From NCBI RefSeq assembly GCF_037546185.1, contig NZ_JAWMWH010000001.1, positions 620,001 through 684,000 of the forward strand: a stretch of 64,000 nt of DNA. Reading direction: 5' to 3'. Positions 8,401 to 15,807 of this stretch are shown here, in pieces (the stretch's first letter is position 1; every line of letters begins with the position of its first letter). The position numbers and the translations under genes were made by a program. The notes under the pieces were generated by a model. That model searched no databases. It saw only the letters and a program-made list of their open reading frames with translations, and had not been told where the DNA came from. This DNA comes from Nicoliella lavandulae. GTDB lineage: Bacteria; Bacillota; Bacilli; Lactobacillales; Lactobacillaceae.

Positions 8401-11400
8401 TTCTTAGCACAGCTACAACAAGCATATCCATCATTATTTACAACTAATCAATTATCAACGGGGCAACCAATTGATGCTAGCCAAAAGATAACTCAGTGGT
8501 CAGCTAAGTATATGAATGGGACCAACATTCAAGGTCGTGGGTCCGATTATGTTTTAACCAACGGCGTTAATAATCAATACTTCAGTATTAATGGAATTAA
8601 TTACTTACCAAAACAGTTATTGTCCGGTAGTGCAACTAGCGGGTTTGTTAAGGTTGGCAAAAATACTAATTATTACTCGACTAGTGGATATAAAGTCACT
8701 AATTCATTTGTAAAGGATAATCATGGCAACTTATATTATTTTGATAACAATGGCAATATGGTCCTTGGTAAACAAAAGATTAACCAATCTTATTACTTCT
8801 TTTTACCAAATGGAAAGGCATTAACGAACTCCGTTTTCCGTGCTAAGAATGGTGATCAATATTATTATGGGGCTAATGGTGCTGCTTATCAAAATGGTTA
8901 TTATGATAATCCAGAGACTAATAATAATCGTTACTTCAATAATAAAGGAGTAATGGCGACTGGAAGAGTTAAAGTTAACGGCATTTATCAGTATTTTGAT
9001 ACTGAAAATGGTGATCAAGCATTCGGCGAGTGGGTCGGTAAACGCTACTACGATGCTGATACAGGTAATGAAGATACTAGTCAATTTGCAACGATTAACA
9101 ATAATTGGTACTACTTTGATAAAAACGGTAAATATGTAACAGGTCGGGTTAAAATTAATGGTAAGTATTACTACTTTGGTTCAAATGGAATTCAAGTAAA
9201 GGGTAATTTTGGCATTAGTAACGGTCAAAAGCATTATTACAGTGGCACTGATGGGAGTTTAGTTACTAATGACTATATAACCGTTAATGGCCTTTGGTAT
9301 TATGTTGATCAAAAAGGTAATATCGTGACGGGATTACGAACTGTTAATGGCAATAAACTTTACTTTGATCAAAATGGAGTTCAAGTAAAGGGTAAGACAA
9401 TTAAAGTGAATGGTAAAAAGTACTTTACCGATAGTAAATCTGGCATTGTTTATTCGCTAAAGAATAAGAATCAAGAAACCAAAAAAGCCACTGAGATTGC
9501 AAACGCTAATACAGGCTCAATCCAGCAGAGTACGTTATCGTTGGTTCCCCATGATTTAGAAATTAAATCATTACCAGATGGTGGCCATTATACATCTGAT
9601 GATGGTGGTAAAACGCAAAAGTATATTTATCAAGATAAACCAATTAAGGGTTTATACAGTAGTAATGGTAATTTATATTACTTTAACTATGATGATGGGA
9701 CCGAGGCAAAGAGCCAAGTCGTAGATGTTAATGGTAATTATTATTACTTTAATAGTAATGATGGCCAAGGAAATTTAATCAATTCAGTTAGTGGTGGTCA
9801 ATACATTGAGACTAAGTCAAATGGCAAAAATACTAATGACTCAAGCCAATGGTTGTATGAAACGAATGACGGCAATGTCTTAAAGGGCATTCAAGTTGTT
9901 GATGGCAATTTACGCTATTTTGATGCGGTTGATGGTGAGCAGCTAAAGGGTGGCACAGCCAATATTGGAGGTACTTATTATTACTTCGAGCCGCAAAATG
10001 GTGATTTAGTAGGGACCGTAAATAATAATTTGAGCAACGGTAAGTATATAACTGAACATGGGAATACCCAGTACGTTGATAGTCATTCGAATATAATTAA
10101 AGGATTAAGTTTTATTAATGGTAAACTTCAATACTTTGATTTAAATACTGGTCACTTAGTTAAGAACAAACAAGTTTACACTAATGGTGCAACCTATTTC
10201 TTTGATGCAAAGGGGAATGGACAGTATTTATTTACTAACACTGATAAATCAGGTACAACTGATTTCGCCTCAAATAATGCCGTTAATAGCACTAGTCCTA
10301 GTGACTATAAAAATACGGTGGATGGCTTCTTAACTGCTGACTCGTGGTATCGACCTAAGGCCATCTTAGATGGTGGCAATACTTGGCGAGCATCTACTAG
10401 CAATGACTTCCGCCCCATTATTATGAATTGGTGGCCAAATAAAAATGTGCAAGTTAACTATTTGAAGCTAATGCAGGCCAATGGATTGTTATCAACACAA
10501 ACTCAATATAGTTTGTTTACAGATCAAACGATCTTAAACCAAGCTGCTCAGTTAGCCCAGGTAGAAATTGAACGTAAAATTAAGCAAGAACGGGGAACCA
10601 GTTGGTTGAATGATTTATTGTTCAAGGGTAATGGCAAAACGCCATCGTTTGTTCAACAACAATTTATTTGGAATCGCAATTCAGAATATCAAGGCCAAGG
10701 GGATGCATGGTTCCAGGGTGGATACTTAAAATATGGTAATAGTCCGTTAACGCCAACCACTAATTCTAAGTATCGTAAGGCAGATAATAGTTTTGACTTC
10801 TTATTAGCCAATGATATTGATAATTCGAATCCGGCTGTTCAAGCAGAAGATTTGAATTGGCTATATTATATGTTGAATTTTGGAAACATCAGTACCAATG
10901 GTAAGACCAAAGATGCGAACTTTGATGGGATTAGAATTGATGCGGTGGACTTTATCAGTAATGAGACGATTCAACGGATTTATGATTATTTACGGGATGC
11001 ATATGGTGTTGCTAAAAGTGATCAAAAGGCTAATAGTCACTTATCACTAGTTGAAGCTGGGATTGATGCTGGAACTACGTTTACTAATAGCGATGCGTTA
11101 ATTGAATCCAATTTTAGAAATGCAATTACGACAGCGTTAAATAATGCACCTGGTAAGAATGAATCGCTAAGTGAATTAATTAAGGATGCTGATAGTGGGG
11201 TTACTATTGCTAATCATGCCAACAATGAATCTGATGGTGGGGTGCCTAACTATTCAATCGTTCATGCTCATGACAAGGGAATTCAGGAAAATGTTGGTGC
11301 TGCAATTACTGATGCGACTGGTGCTAATTGGACTAACTTTACGCCTGCCCAATTACTGACTGGATTAAAGGCATACTATCAAGATCAACGTTCGACCATT

Positions 11401-12852
11401 AAAAAATACAATAGCTATAATATTCCAAGTTCCTATGCATTAATGCTAACTAATAAGGGGACGGTTCCGCGAATCTATTATGGTGATATGTATCAAGATG
11501 ATGGTCAGTATATGCAAACGCCTAGTTTATACTACGATGCAATTGATACGTTAATGACAGCTAGAAAACGGTATGTTGGTGGCGGTCAAACAATGAGCGT
11601 TGACAAATATGGTTTATTGAAAAGCGTTAGATTTGGTAAGGGAATTATGAATGCTAATGCTAAGGGAAATCGAACTTCAAGGACTGAAGGGATTGGCGTG
11701 ATTGTTGGCAATAATCCTAAGCTAAATTTAGATAATAATGATGTGGTTACATTAAATATGGGATTAGCTCACCGTAATCAGAAATATCGGGCCTTAATGT
11801 TAACCACTAATGACGGTTTAAAAACTTATTCATTGGATCAAGATGCACCAGTTGTGCAAACTGATGATAAAGGAATCTTAAGGTTTAGTCAAAAGGATAT
11901 CAATGGACAAAGCAATACCTCAATTCATGGTTTTTCAAATCCACAGGTGACGGGATATCTAGCTGCGTGGGTTCCGGTTGGGGCTAAAGATAGCCAAGAT
12001 GCAAGGACAAAGCCATCTGATAAGCTAAATAATGATGGCAAAGTCTTTCATTCTAATGCGGCATTGGATTCTAATCTTATTTATGAAGGTTTTTCTAATT
12101 TCCAGCCAATGCCAACTAATCATGCTGAGAACACAGACGTAGTAATTGCTAAAAATGCTAAGCAATTTAAAAAGTGGGGCGTTACTAGTTTTGAAATGGC
12201 ACCGCCATACCGTTCTAGTAATGACCATAGTTTTATTGACTCTACCGTTAGTAATGGATATGCATTTTCTGATCGATATGATTTAGGTTATGGGTCCCCA
12301 ACTAAGTACGGTAATGATGCTGATTTAAGAAAGGCAATTGTTAAGTTACATCACCAAGGCATTCAAGTAATGGCTGATATGGTATATAACCAACTTTATG
12401 ACTTAAAGGGACAAGAAGTCGTATCGACCACTAGAGCTGGGGTGACTGGTAATTCAGTTCCACTAGGCTTTGGTAAACAACTATACGTTGTTAATTCAGT
12501 TGGTGGTGGTAAGTATCAAAAGCAATATGGTGGCGCTTTCTTAAAGACGATTAAACAAAAGTATCCAGATCTATTTAAGGCTAAGCAATATGATTATTAT
12601 GTTCAAAAATATGCTGATAATGGTGATGGCGATGCATATTTAGCTAAAGCTAAATCAACAAGAACTAAAATCCCTGATAATGTTCCAATTAAACAATGGA
12701 AAGCCAAATACATGAATGGAACTAATGTATTAGGATTAGGGATGGGATATGTTTTAAAGGATTGGAATACTGGTGAATACTTTAAATTAGATGGTGATCA
12801 TTCTGTTGTTCCTAGTTCTTTAACTGATCAAGATAATTCAAATAATGAATAG
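5422..12852 (+). CDS. giant GH70 protein: glucansucrase domain, glucan-binding repeats, branching-sucrase-like domain
   Basis: A 2476-residue secreted protein. Order: KxYKxGKxW-type signal peptide (KLYKSGKNW at 11-19, cleavage near 43); Ser/Thr-rich region to about 150; catalytic domain 1 (about 252-1070) with nucleophile D467, acid/base E505 (SILEDW) and stabiliser D578 (RAHDSGVQ); aromatic YG-type glucan-binding repeats (about 1070-1627); catalytic domain 2 (about 1631-2476) with D1840 (FDGIRIDAVDFI), E1878 (HLSLVEAG) and D1951 (HAHDKGIQ). The VEAG and HDKG signatures match, as I recall them, the branching-sucrase domain of Leuconostoc DSR-E rather than linear-polymer glucansucrases. The protein probably makes an alpha-glucan with domain 1 and adds branches with domain 2. 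No LPxTG anchor is present; retention would be through the repeats. It starts 13 bases after the first GH70 gene behind GGGAG. Confidence 0.93.
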   Translation: MKENQSKSRYKLYKSGKNWVIASLMTISLGIGYQINHQLLVSAADDQPSTSASLNSDSSASDSSSSASAATSTSADSMVASSATSSESSANTNHADSSAVTSSSADSNSSSNSTSSDSTSSDSTSSDSASSSVNESSSSAMASSASENINVKSKPVVGISAKNTKLVKQLIKQNNVDNIKQINGKYYYVDSFGDPHTNVTVQLGKYVLSFTGKNGALVDSNQNDIEYGLNQLNNEYTEHNSFDSVDSNSITTTDGFLTSNSWYRPKDILKDGKTWTASTNTDMRPLLMTWWPNKQIEVNYLNYMNQHGIGPNFSLHEINDEQTLLDSSAQDVQKAIEQKITQNNGDTTWLKNLINTFVDSQSLWNINSENKGTDSLQGGSLLFNNSAYTPSANSNYRLINRAPANQTGVQLYNYDLWNGSEFLLANDVDNSNPVVQAEDLNWLYYMMNIGSIAKNDPDANFDGLRIDAVDNMDADLLQITADYFKDAYKTNQNDANANSHLSILEDWSKNDAYYLQKHGQNQLTIDDLLHFNMMSALNGKPGQRLGLDTLINGSLVDRTNDSTQNQAIPNYFFVRAHDSGVQDILFQIIKDKINPNSDGAHFTTDEINRALAYYDQDTNATNKQYTYYNIPASYALMLTNKDTVPRIYYGDMYTDDGQYMATKSPYFDSIQSMLTARVKYVAGGQSMAMNNGVLTSVRYGKGADTATEVGDATTRNSGIAVVESNNPNLSNTSVTIKMGASHKNQAYRPLMLTTNNGIQEFNSDAEASNNVIYTDANGNLTLNADQVKGYSNPQVSGYLSMWVPVGASDNQDVRTQSSTTNSTDGNTLHSNDALDSNVIFESFSNFQAMPQNNNQYLNAVVAKMAPTFKQWGITSVQLPPQYRSVTGNDFLDSLVQNGYAFSYRYDMGYGTPTKYGTIDQLTTAIKSLHTQGIQAIADFVPDQLYSLNGEQVVSATRVDQSGNYIHGDSIYKKLYVAKTISNGTDYQSKFGGKFLAQLQQAYPSLFTTNQLSTGQPIDASQKITQWSAKYMNGTNIQGRGSDYVLTNGVNNQYFSINGINYLPKQLLSGSATSGFVKVGKNTNYYSTSGYKVTNSFVKDNHGNLYYFDNNGNMVLGKQKINQSYYFFLPNGKALTNSVFRAKNGDQYYYGANGAAYQNGYYDNPETNNNRYFNNKGVMATGRVKVNGIYQYFDTENGDQAFGEWVGKRYYDADTGNEDTSQFATINNNWYYFDKNGKYVTGRVKINGKYYYFGSNGIQVKGNFGISNGQKHYYSGTDGSLVTNDYITVNGLWYYVDQKGNIVTGLRTVNGNKLYFDQNGVQVKGKTIKVNGKKYFTDSKSGIVYSLKNKNQETKKATEIANANTGSIQQSTLSLVPHDLEIKSLPDGGHYTSDDGGKTQKYIYQDKPIKGLYSSNGNLYYFNYDDGTEAKSQVVDVNGNYYYFNSNDGQGNLINSVSGGQYIETKSNGKNTNDSSQWLYETNDGNVLKGIQVVDGNLRYFDAVDGEQLKGGTANIGGTYYYFEPQNGDLVGTVNNNLSNGKYITEHGNTQYVDSHSNIIKGLSFINGKLQYFDLNTGHLVKNKQVYTNGATYFFDAKGNGQYLFTNTDKSGTTDFASNNAVNSTSPSDYKNTVDGFLTADSWYRPKAILDGGNTWRASTSNDFRPIIMNWWPNKNVQVNYLKLMQANGLLSTQTQYSLFTDQTILNQAAQLAQVEIERKIKQERGTSWLNDLLFKGNGKTPSFVQQQFIWNRNSEYQGQGDAWFQGGYLKYGNSPLTPTTNSKYRKADNSFDFLLANDIDNSNPAVQAEDLNWLYYMLNFGNISTNGKTKDANFDGIRIDAVDFISNETIQRIYDYLRDAYGVAKSDQKANSHLSLVEAGIDAGTTFTNSDALIESNFRNAITTALNNAPGKNESLSELIKDADSGVTIANHANNESDGGVPNYSIVHAHDKGIQENVGAAITDATGANWTNFTPAQLLTGLKAYYQDQRSTIKKYNSYNIPSSYALMLTNKGTVPRIYYGDMYQDDGQYMQTPSLYYDAIDTLMTARKRYVGGGQTMSVDKYGLLKSVRFGKGIMNANAKGNRTSRTEGIGVIVGNNPKLNLDNNDVVTLNMGLAHRNQKYRALMLTTNDGLKTYSLDQDAPVVQTDDKGILRFSQKDINGQSNTSIHGFSNPQVTGYLAAWVPVGAKDSQDARTKPSDKLNNDGKVFHSNAALDSNLIYEGFSNFQPMPTNHAENTDVVIAKNAKQFKKWGVTSFEMAPPYRSSNDHSFIDSTVSNGYAFSDRYDLGYGSPTKYGNDADLRKAIVKLHHQGIQVMADMVYNQLYDLKGQEVVSTTRAGVTGNSVPLGFGKQLYVVNSVGGGKYQKQYGGAFLKTIKQKYPDLFKAKQYDYYVQKYADNGDGDAYLAKAKSTRTKIPDNVPIKQWKAKYMNGTNVLGLGMGYVLKDWNTGEYFKLDGDHSVVPSSLTDQDNSNNE
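5761..5805 (+). repeat. 15-bp tandem repeat coding for Ser/Thr/Asp
   Basis: Three adjacent copies of ACTAGTAGTGATTCA (5761, 5776, 5791; the last with two changes) within a longer serine-rich stretch. The unit is a multiple of three, so copy-number change would keep the frame and only lengthen the linker of the GH70 protein. Confidence 0.85.
8626..10300 (+). repeat. glucan-binding (YG/cell-wall-binding type) repeat region between the catalytic domains
   Basis: The encoded segment (about residues 1069-1627) has recurring units such as YYFDNNG, YYFDKNGKYVTGRVKING and KLYFDQNG. It falls into two blocks parted by a non-repetitive linker near residues 1350-1410 (NKNQETKKATEIANANTGS). Such repeats bind alpha-glucan in GH70 enzymes and help processivity and surface retention (family knowledge). 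Confidence 0.8.
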
Positions 12853-12865
12853 ATACAATGAATAG

Positions 12866-12894
12866 AAAAAATCATCCTGCGGGATGATTTTTTT
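12866..12894 (+). terminator. intrinsic terminator of the GH70 operon
   Basis: ATCATCC (12871-12877), loop TGCG, GGATGAT (12882-12888), flanked by A and T runs. Confidence 0.85.
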
Positions 12895-12933
12895 ATTAAT
12901 TTTTAAAAAACGTATTTAAATATTTAGATTTTG

Positions 12934-12942
12934 TGTTACAAT
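12934..12942 (+). promoter_or_regulatory. extended -10 promoter of the candidate RNA
   Basis: TGT followed by TACAAT (12937-12942). The -35 region (TATTTA, about 12914) is weak, as is common with extended -10 promoters. Predicted transcription start is about 12949. Confidence 0.5.
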
Positions 12943-12948
12943 ACTATT

Positions 12949-13088
12949 CGTGTCGTGATTGGAGTCACCTTTTGATGGATTAGGTGCTCGTGTCATGAAT
13001 TTGCTTTGTGCGGTGGCTTGCTTAAACTGCATATACATAGTTGATCATTACAAGCTTTTAACCTTTTTGTTGGAAGCTTATTTTTTTT
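12949..13088 (+). ncRNA. candidate independent structured RNA (~140 nt) upstream of rsmG
   Basis: Most of the 335-base gap before rsmG is taken up by a unit with its own promoter and terminator and no ORF. Its predicted ends pair: 12951-12960 with 13043-13052 (one mismatch, two wobbles). Inside are a stem 12962-12969/12983-12989 (one bulge) and a weaker stem 12995-13004/13029-13038, giving a three-way junction. A terminator follows at once. rsmG has a separate likely promoter (13130-13138), so this looks like a free RNA rather than a leader. I do not recognise SRP RNA, tmRNA, RNase P RNA or a T-box in it. A 6S or Lacto-usp type RNA is possible but unproven. Confidence 0.5.
13052..13088 (+). 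terminator. intrinsic terminator of the candidate RNA
   Basis: AAGCTTTTAA (13052-13061) pairs with TTGGAAGCTT (13070-13079), followed by ATTTTTTTT. Confidence 0.8.
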
Positions 13089-13129
13089 GGTTAAACCACC
13101 ACATGAATTTATCTATACGGGTTGATTTA

Positions 13130-13138
13130 TGATAAAAT
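13130..13138 (+). promoter_or_regulatory. likely extended -10 promoter of the rsmG-parAB operon
   Basis: TGA followed by TAAAAT (13133-13138), about 50 bases before the rsmG start. No good -35 box is visible. Confidence 0.4.
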
Positions 13139-13187
13139 AAGAGTTGACTATCTATTCAGAATTGAAAATAAATAACGGAGTAATTAC

Positions 13188-13916
13188 ATGAATCCAGAAG
13201 AATTTAAAGCGCGTTTAGCTGACCAGGGCATTACAGTTACTGCCACCCAAATGAAACAATTTGATACATACTACCAACTATTGGTAGCCACTAATGAACA
13301 CGTCAATCTCACGACCATCGTTGACCGAGATGATGTGTATTTAAAGCACTTCTATGATTCAATTACCCCCGCATTTTATTTCAAGGCATTACAAAGTGAA
13401 CCGCTAACCCTATGTGATGTAGGTGCTGGGGCTGGATTTCCATCATTACCGATGAAGATTTTATTTCCGCAATTAAAAATTACCATTGTGGATTCACTAA
13501 ATAAGCGAATTAACTTTTTAAATGACTTAGTGACGGCCCTGGGATTAACCGATGTTCAGACCGTTCATGCCCGAGCAGAAGAATTTGGTGGAAAAAAATC
13601 AAAGGCACGCGAATCTTTTGATGTCGTGACCGCCAGAGCAGTGGCTCGAATGAGCGTATTAGCTGAATTATGTTTACCACTAGTGAAAGTAGGCGGTCAT
13701 TTAATTGCACTTAAAGCTGCCAAGGCTGCTAGTGAGTTAACCGTCGGAGAACATGCAATTACGATCCTCGGGGGAAAATTAATTGCTGATCATGAATTTG
13801 AATTACCAGTTTCACGTGATGAGCGAAATATCGTAGTTGTGAAAAAAACGAAGCAAACGCCAAAACAATATCCACGTAAAGCAGGAACACCAAATAAAAA
13901 GCCAATTGGTGAATAA
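13188..13916 (+). CDS. rsmG: 16S rRNA (guanine-527-N7) methyltransferase RsmG
   Basis: At 242 residues this is normal family length. The SAM-binding loop CDVGAGAGFPSLPMKI is clear, followed by the second strand acidic residue in ITIVDSLNKRINFL. The N-terminus (YYQLLVATNEHVNLTTI) is typical of RsmG/GidB. The enzyme methylates G527 in the 530 loop of 16S rRNA. The ATG follows ACGGAG. The C-terminal tail is Lys-rich. It heads a run into parA and parB, a linkage common in Firmicutes near the replication origin. A TTTCACGTGA sequence inside the gene resembles a parS core. Confidence 0.95.
   Translation: MNPEEFKARLADQGITVTATQMKQFDTYYQLLVATNEHVNLTTIVDRDDVYLKHFYDSITPAFYFKALQSEPLTLCDVGAGAGFPSLPMKILFPQLKITIVDSLNKRINFLNDLVTALGLTDVQTVHARAEEFGGKKSKARESFDVVTARAVARMSVLAELCLPLVKVGGHLIALKAAKAASELTVGEHAITILGGKLIADHEFELPVSRDERNIVVVKKTKQTPKQYPRKAGTPNKKPIGE
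13808..13823 (+). promoter_or_regulatory. parS-like site inside rsmG
   Basis: The sequence AGTTTCACGTGATGAG keeps the central TTTCACGTGA of the Bacillus parS consensus (TGTTTCACGTGAAACA), matching 11 of 16 positions with one poor flank. It lies about 900 bases upstream of parB, a place where ParB centromere sites occur in Firmicutes. It also encodes part of RsmG, so it may be chance. Confidence 0.35.
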
Positions 13917-13930
13917 AAGGAGGGGTTAAA

Positions 13931-14710
13931 ATGGCATATGTAATTGCACTTGCAAATCAAAAGGGTGGGGTTGGTAAAACGACCACAGCTGTGAACTTAG
14001 GTGCTGACTTAGCCACTTTAGGCAAACGAGTGTTATTGATTGATGCCGATGCACAGGGAAACGCTACCAGTGGAGTTAATATTGAAAAACGGATGATCAA
14101 GCAGGACAATCTACCAACGATGTATGATATTTTGGCAGAAGATGCACCAATCAAAGATGCCATCGTCCACACAGAACACGCGGGACTCGATGCAGTACCA
14201 GCGACCATTGATCTATCGGGGGCTGATATTCAACTAGTTTCCAAGATGGCACGAGAAACAATTCTTAGAACAGCAATTGCGGAAGTCGAAGATGATTATG
14301 ATTACATTATTATTGATTGTCCACCTTCATTAGGATTGATTACGGTGAATGCATTTACGGCTAGCGATTCCATTTTGATTCCAGTCCAAAGTGAATACTA
14401 TGCCTTAGAAGGGCTGAGTCAATTGTTGAATACCTTTAACTTAGTCAAAAAGCATTTCAACCCGAATCTTGCAATCGAGGGTATCTTACTTACGATGTAT
14501 GATTCTAGAACCAACTTAGGGCGGCAAGTAAATGAACAGGTTCGCGATTACTTTAAGGATAAGGTATACGATACCGTAATTCCTAGAAATGTTCGCCTAT
14601 CTGAAGCGCCAAGTTACGGTAAACCAATTAGCGACTATGACCCTAAGTCAAAGGGCGCACTCGTTTATATGAAACTTACGAAGGAAGTGTTGGCTGCTCA
14701 TGGCAAGTAA
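13931..14710 (+). CDS. parA: ParA/Soj chromosome-partition ATPase
   Basis: The 259-residue protein has the deviant Walker A motif KGGVGKTTTAVNLG near the N-terminus, the A' block VLLIDADAQGNAT and Walker B YIIIDCPPSLG. Family members bind DNA non-specifically as ATP dimers and work with ParB at parS to separate origins and influence replication initiation. It follows rsmG by 14 bases behind a strong AAGGAGG site and overlaps parB by 11 bases, so coupled translation is likely. Confidence 0.95.
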   Translation: MAYVIALANQKGGVGKTTTAVNLGADLATLGKRVLLIDADAQGNATSGVNIEKRMIKQDNLPTMYDILAEDAPIKDAIVHTEHAGLDAVPATIDLSGADIQLVSKMARETILRTAIAEVEDDYDYIIIDCPPSLGLITVNAFTASDSILIPVQSEYYALEGLSQLLNTFNLVKKHFNPNLAIEGILLTMYDSRTNLGRQVNEQVRDYFKDKVYDTVIPRNVRLSEAPSYGKPISDYDPKSKGALVYMKLTKEVLAAHGK

Positions 14711-15581
14711 TAAAGGATTAGGCCGTGGGATTGAAGCATTATTTTCTGATAGTGATATTCAATCTGAAGAAACGGTCAGCGAGATTAAATTAACCCAATT
14801 AGTACCCAATCCCTATCAACCACGGAAACAATTTGATTCCAATGCGCTAGCGGATTTAGCTAATTCCATTGGTAAGTCAGGTGTATTTCAACCCATTATT
14901 GTCCGTAAGGCAGCGATGAATGGGCAATACGAAATTCTTGCGGGCGAACGTCGATTCAGAGCTTCCGAAAAGGCGCATAAGACAACCATTCCAGCAATCG
15001 TGCGCAATGTTTCAGATGAACAGATGATGGAAATCGCGGTGCTAGAAAACCTGCAACGGGAGGACTTAACCGCTATTGAAGAGGCAGAAGCCTATAATAC
15101 ATTAATGACCAACCTTAAATTAACGCAAGCCCAAGTGGCCAGTCGCCTAGGTAAGAGTCGGTCATATGTTGCCAATTACTTACGTTTATTAGGGTTGCCC
15201 AACGAAGTAAAAACAATGGTACAAAAAAAGCAATTATCAATGGGGCAGGCACGGGCATTATTGTCAGTTAGTGATAAGGATGCTCTGCGTAAATTAGCAC
15301 GGAAAGTATATGACCAAACCCTAACGGTGCGCCAGATTAACAAGGCCATTGAAGAAATGGGAACATCAACGAAGCCGAAACGGGCTAAGAAAACGTCGCG
15401 TGCTACGCGTAAATCACCATTCTTGCGGGAAACTGAAGATCAATTACAGGATCGATTTGGCACGTCGGTTTCAATCAATAACACCCCGAATAAGCACGGG
15501 AATGGTAAAATTGAAATTGATTATATGTCCAACGAGGACTTGAACCGGATTTTAAAGCTTCTAGATATCCATATCGACTAG
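14700..15581 (+). CDS. parB: ParB/Spo0J chromosome-partition protein
   Basis: The 293-residue protein has ParB box I (LVPNPYQPRKQFD) and box II (EILAGERRFRAS), the CTP-binding N-terminal clamp, then a helix-turn-helix (TQAQVASRLGKSRSYVANYLRLL) for parS recognition and a basic linker before the C-terminal dimer domain. It binds parS, slides as a CTP-dependent clamp and loads condensin (family knowledge). The start lies inside parA. Only one parB-type gene is present here; the noc paralogue found next to rsmG in Bacillus is absent at this place. Confidence 0.95.
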   Translation: MASNKGLGRGIEALFSDSDIQSEETVSEIKLTQLVPNPYQPRKQFDSNALADLANSIGKSGVFQPIIVRKAAMNGQYEILAGERRFRASEKAHKTTIPAIVRNVSDEQMMEIAVLENLQREDLTAIEEAEAYNTLMTNLKLTQAQVASRLGKSRSYVANYLRLLGLPNEVKTMVQKKQLSMGQARALLSVSDKDALRKLARKVYDQTLTVRQINKAIEEMGTSTKPKRAKKTSRATRKSPFLRETEDQLQDRFGTSVSINNTPNKHGNGKIEIDYMSNEDLNRILKLLDIHID

Positions 15582-15596
15582 AATGGAGGACTCATT

Positions 15597-15785
15597 ATGT
15601 ACGAATTACATGACATTGTGGAAATGAAAAAAGCCCATCCATGTGGTGCTAACCGTTGGGAGATCATTCGGATGGGTGCTGATATCAAAATTAAATGCAC
15701 TAATTGCGGGCACATTGTAATGTTGCCACGCCGTCAATTTGACCATAAACTCAAAAAGGTCTTAGAAAAACATAACCAAGAATAA
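15597..15785 (+). CDS. DUF951 small zinc-ribbon-like protein
   Basis: This 62-residue protein carries the HPCG motif (C16) and a CTNCGH pair (C34, C37), followed by a basic tail (RRQFDHKLKKVL). The spacing suggests metal binding. It belongs to DUF951, which in lactobacilli and relatives sits between parB and ychF; function is unknown. The ATG follows ATGGAGGA. The strict conservation of the context suggests a translation- or DNA-linked role, but that is inference. Confidence 0.88.
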   Translation: MYELHDIVEMKKAHPCGANRWEIIRMGADIKIKCTNCGHIVMLPRRQFDHKLKKVLEKHNQE

Positions 15786-15807
15786 TAGAAAGTGAGCGAA
15801 TTTTTTT

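Noticed and set aside
2775..12852. Possible LPxTG sortase anchor on the GH70 proteins
   Set aside because: Both C-termini were read; neither has LPxTG, a hydrophobic stretch or a basic tail.
12949..13088. SRP RNA, tmRNA or a T-box as identity of the candidate RNA
   Set aside because: The SRP GGAAGCAGC loop context, a tmRNA tag ORF with tRNA-like ends, and the TGGNACCGCG T-box are all missing.
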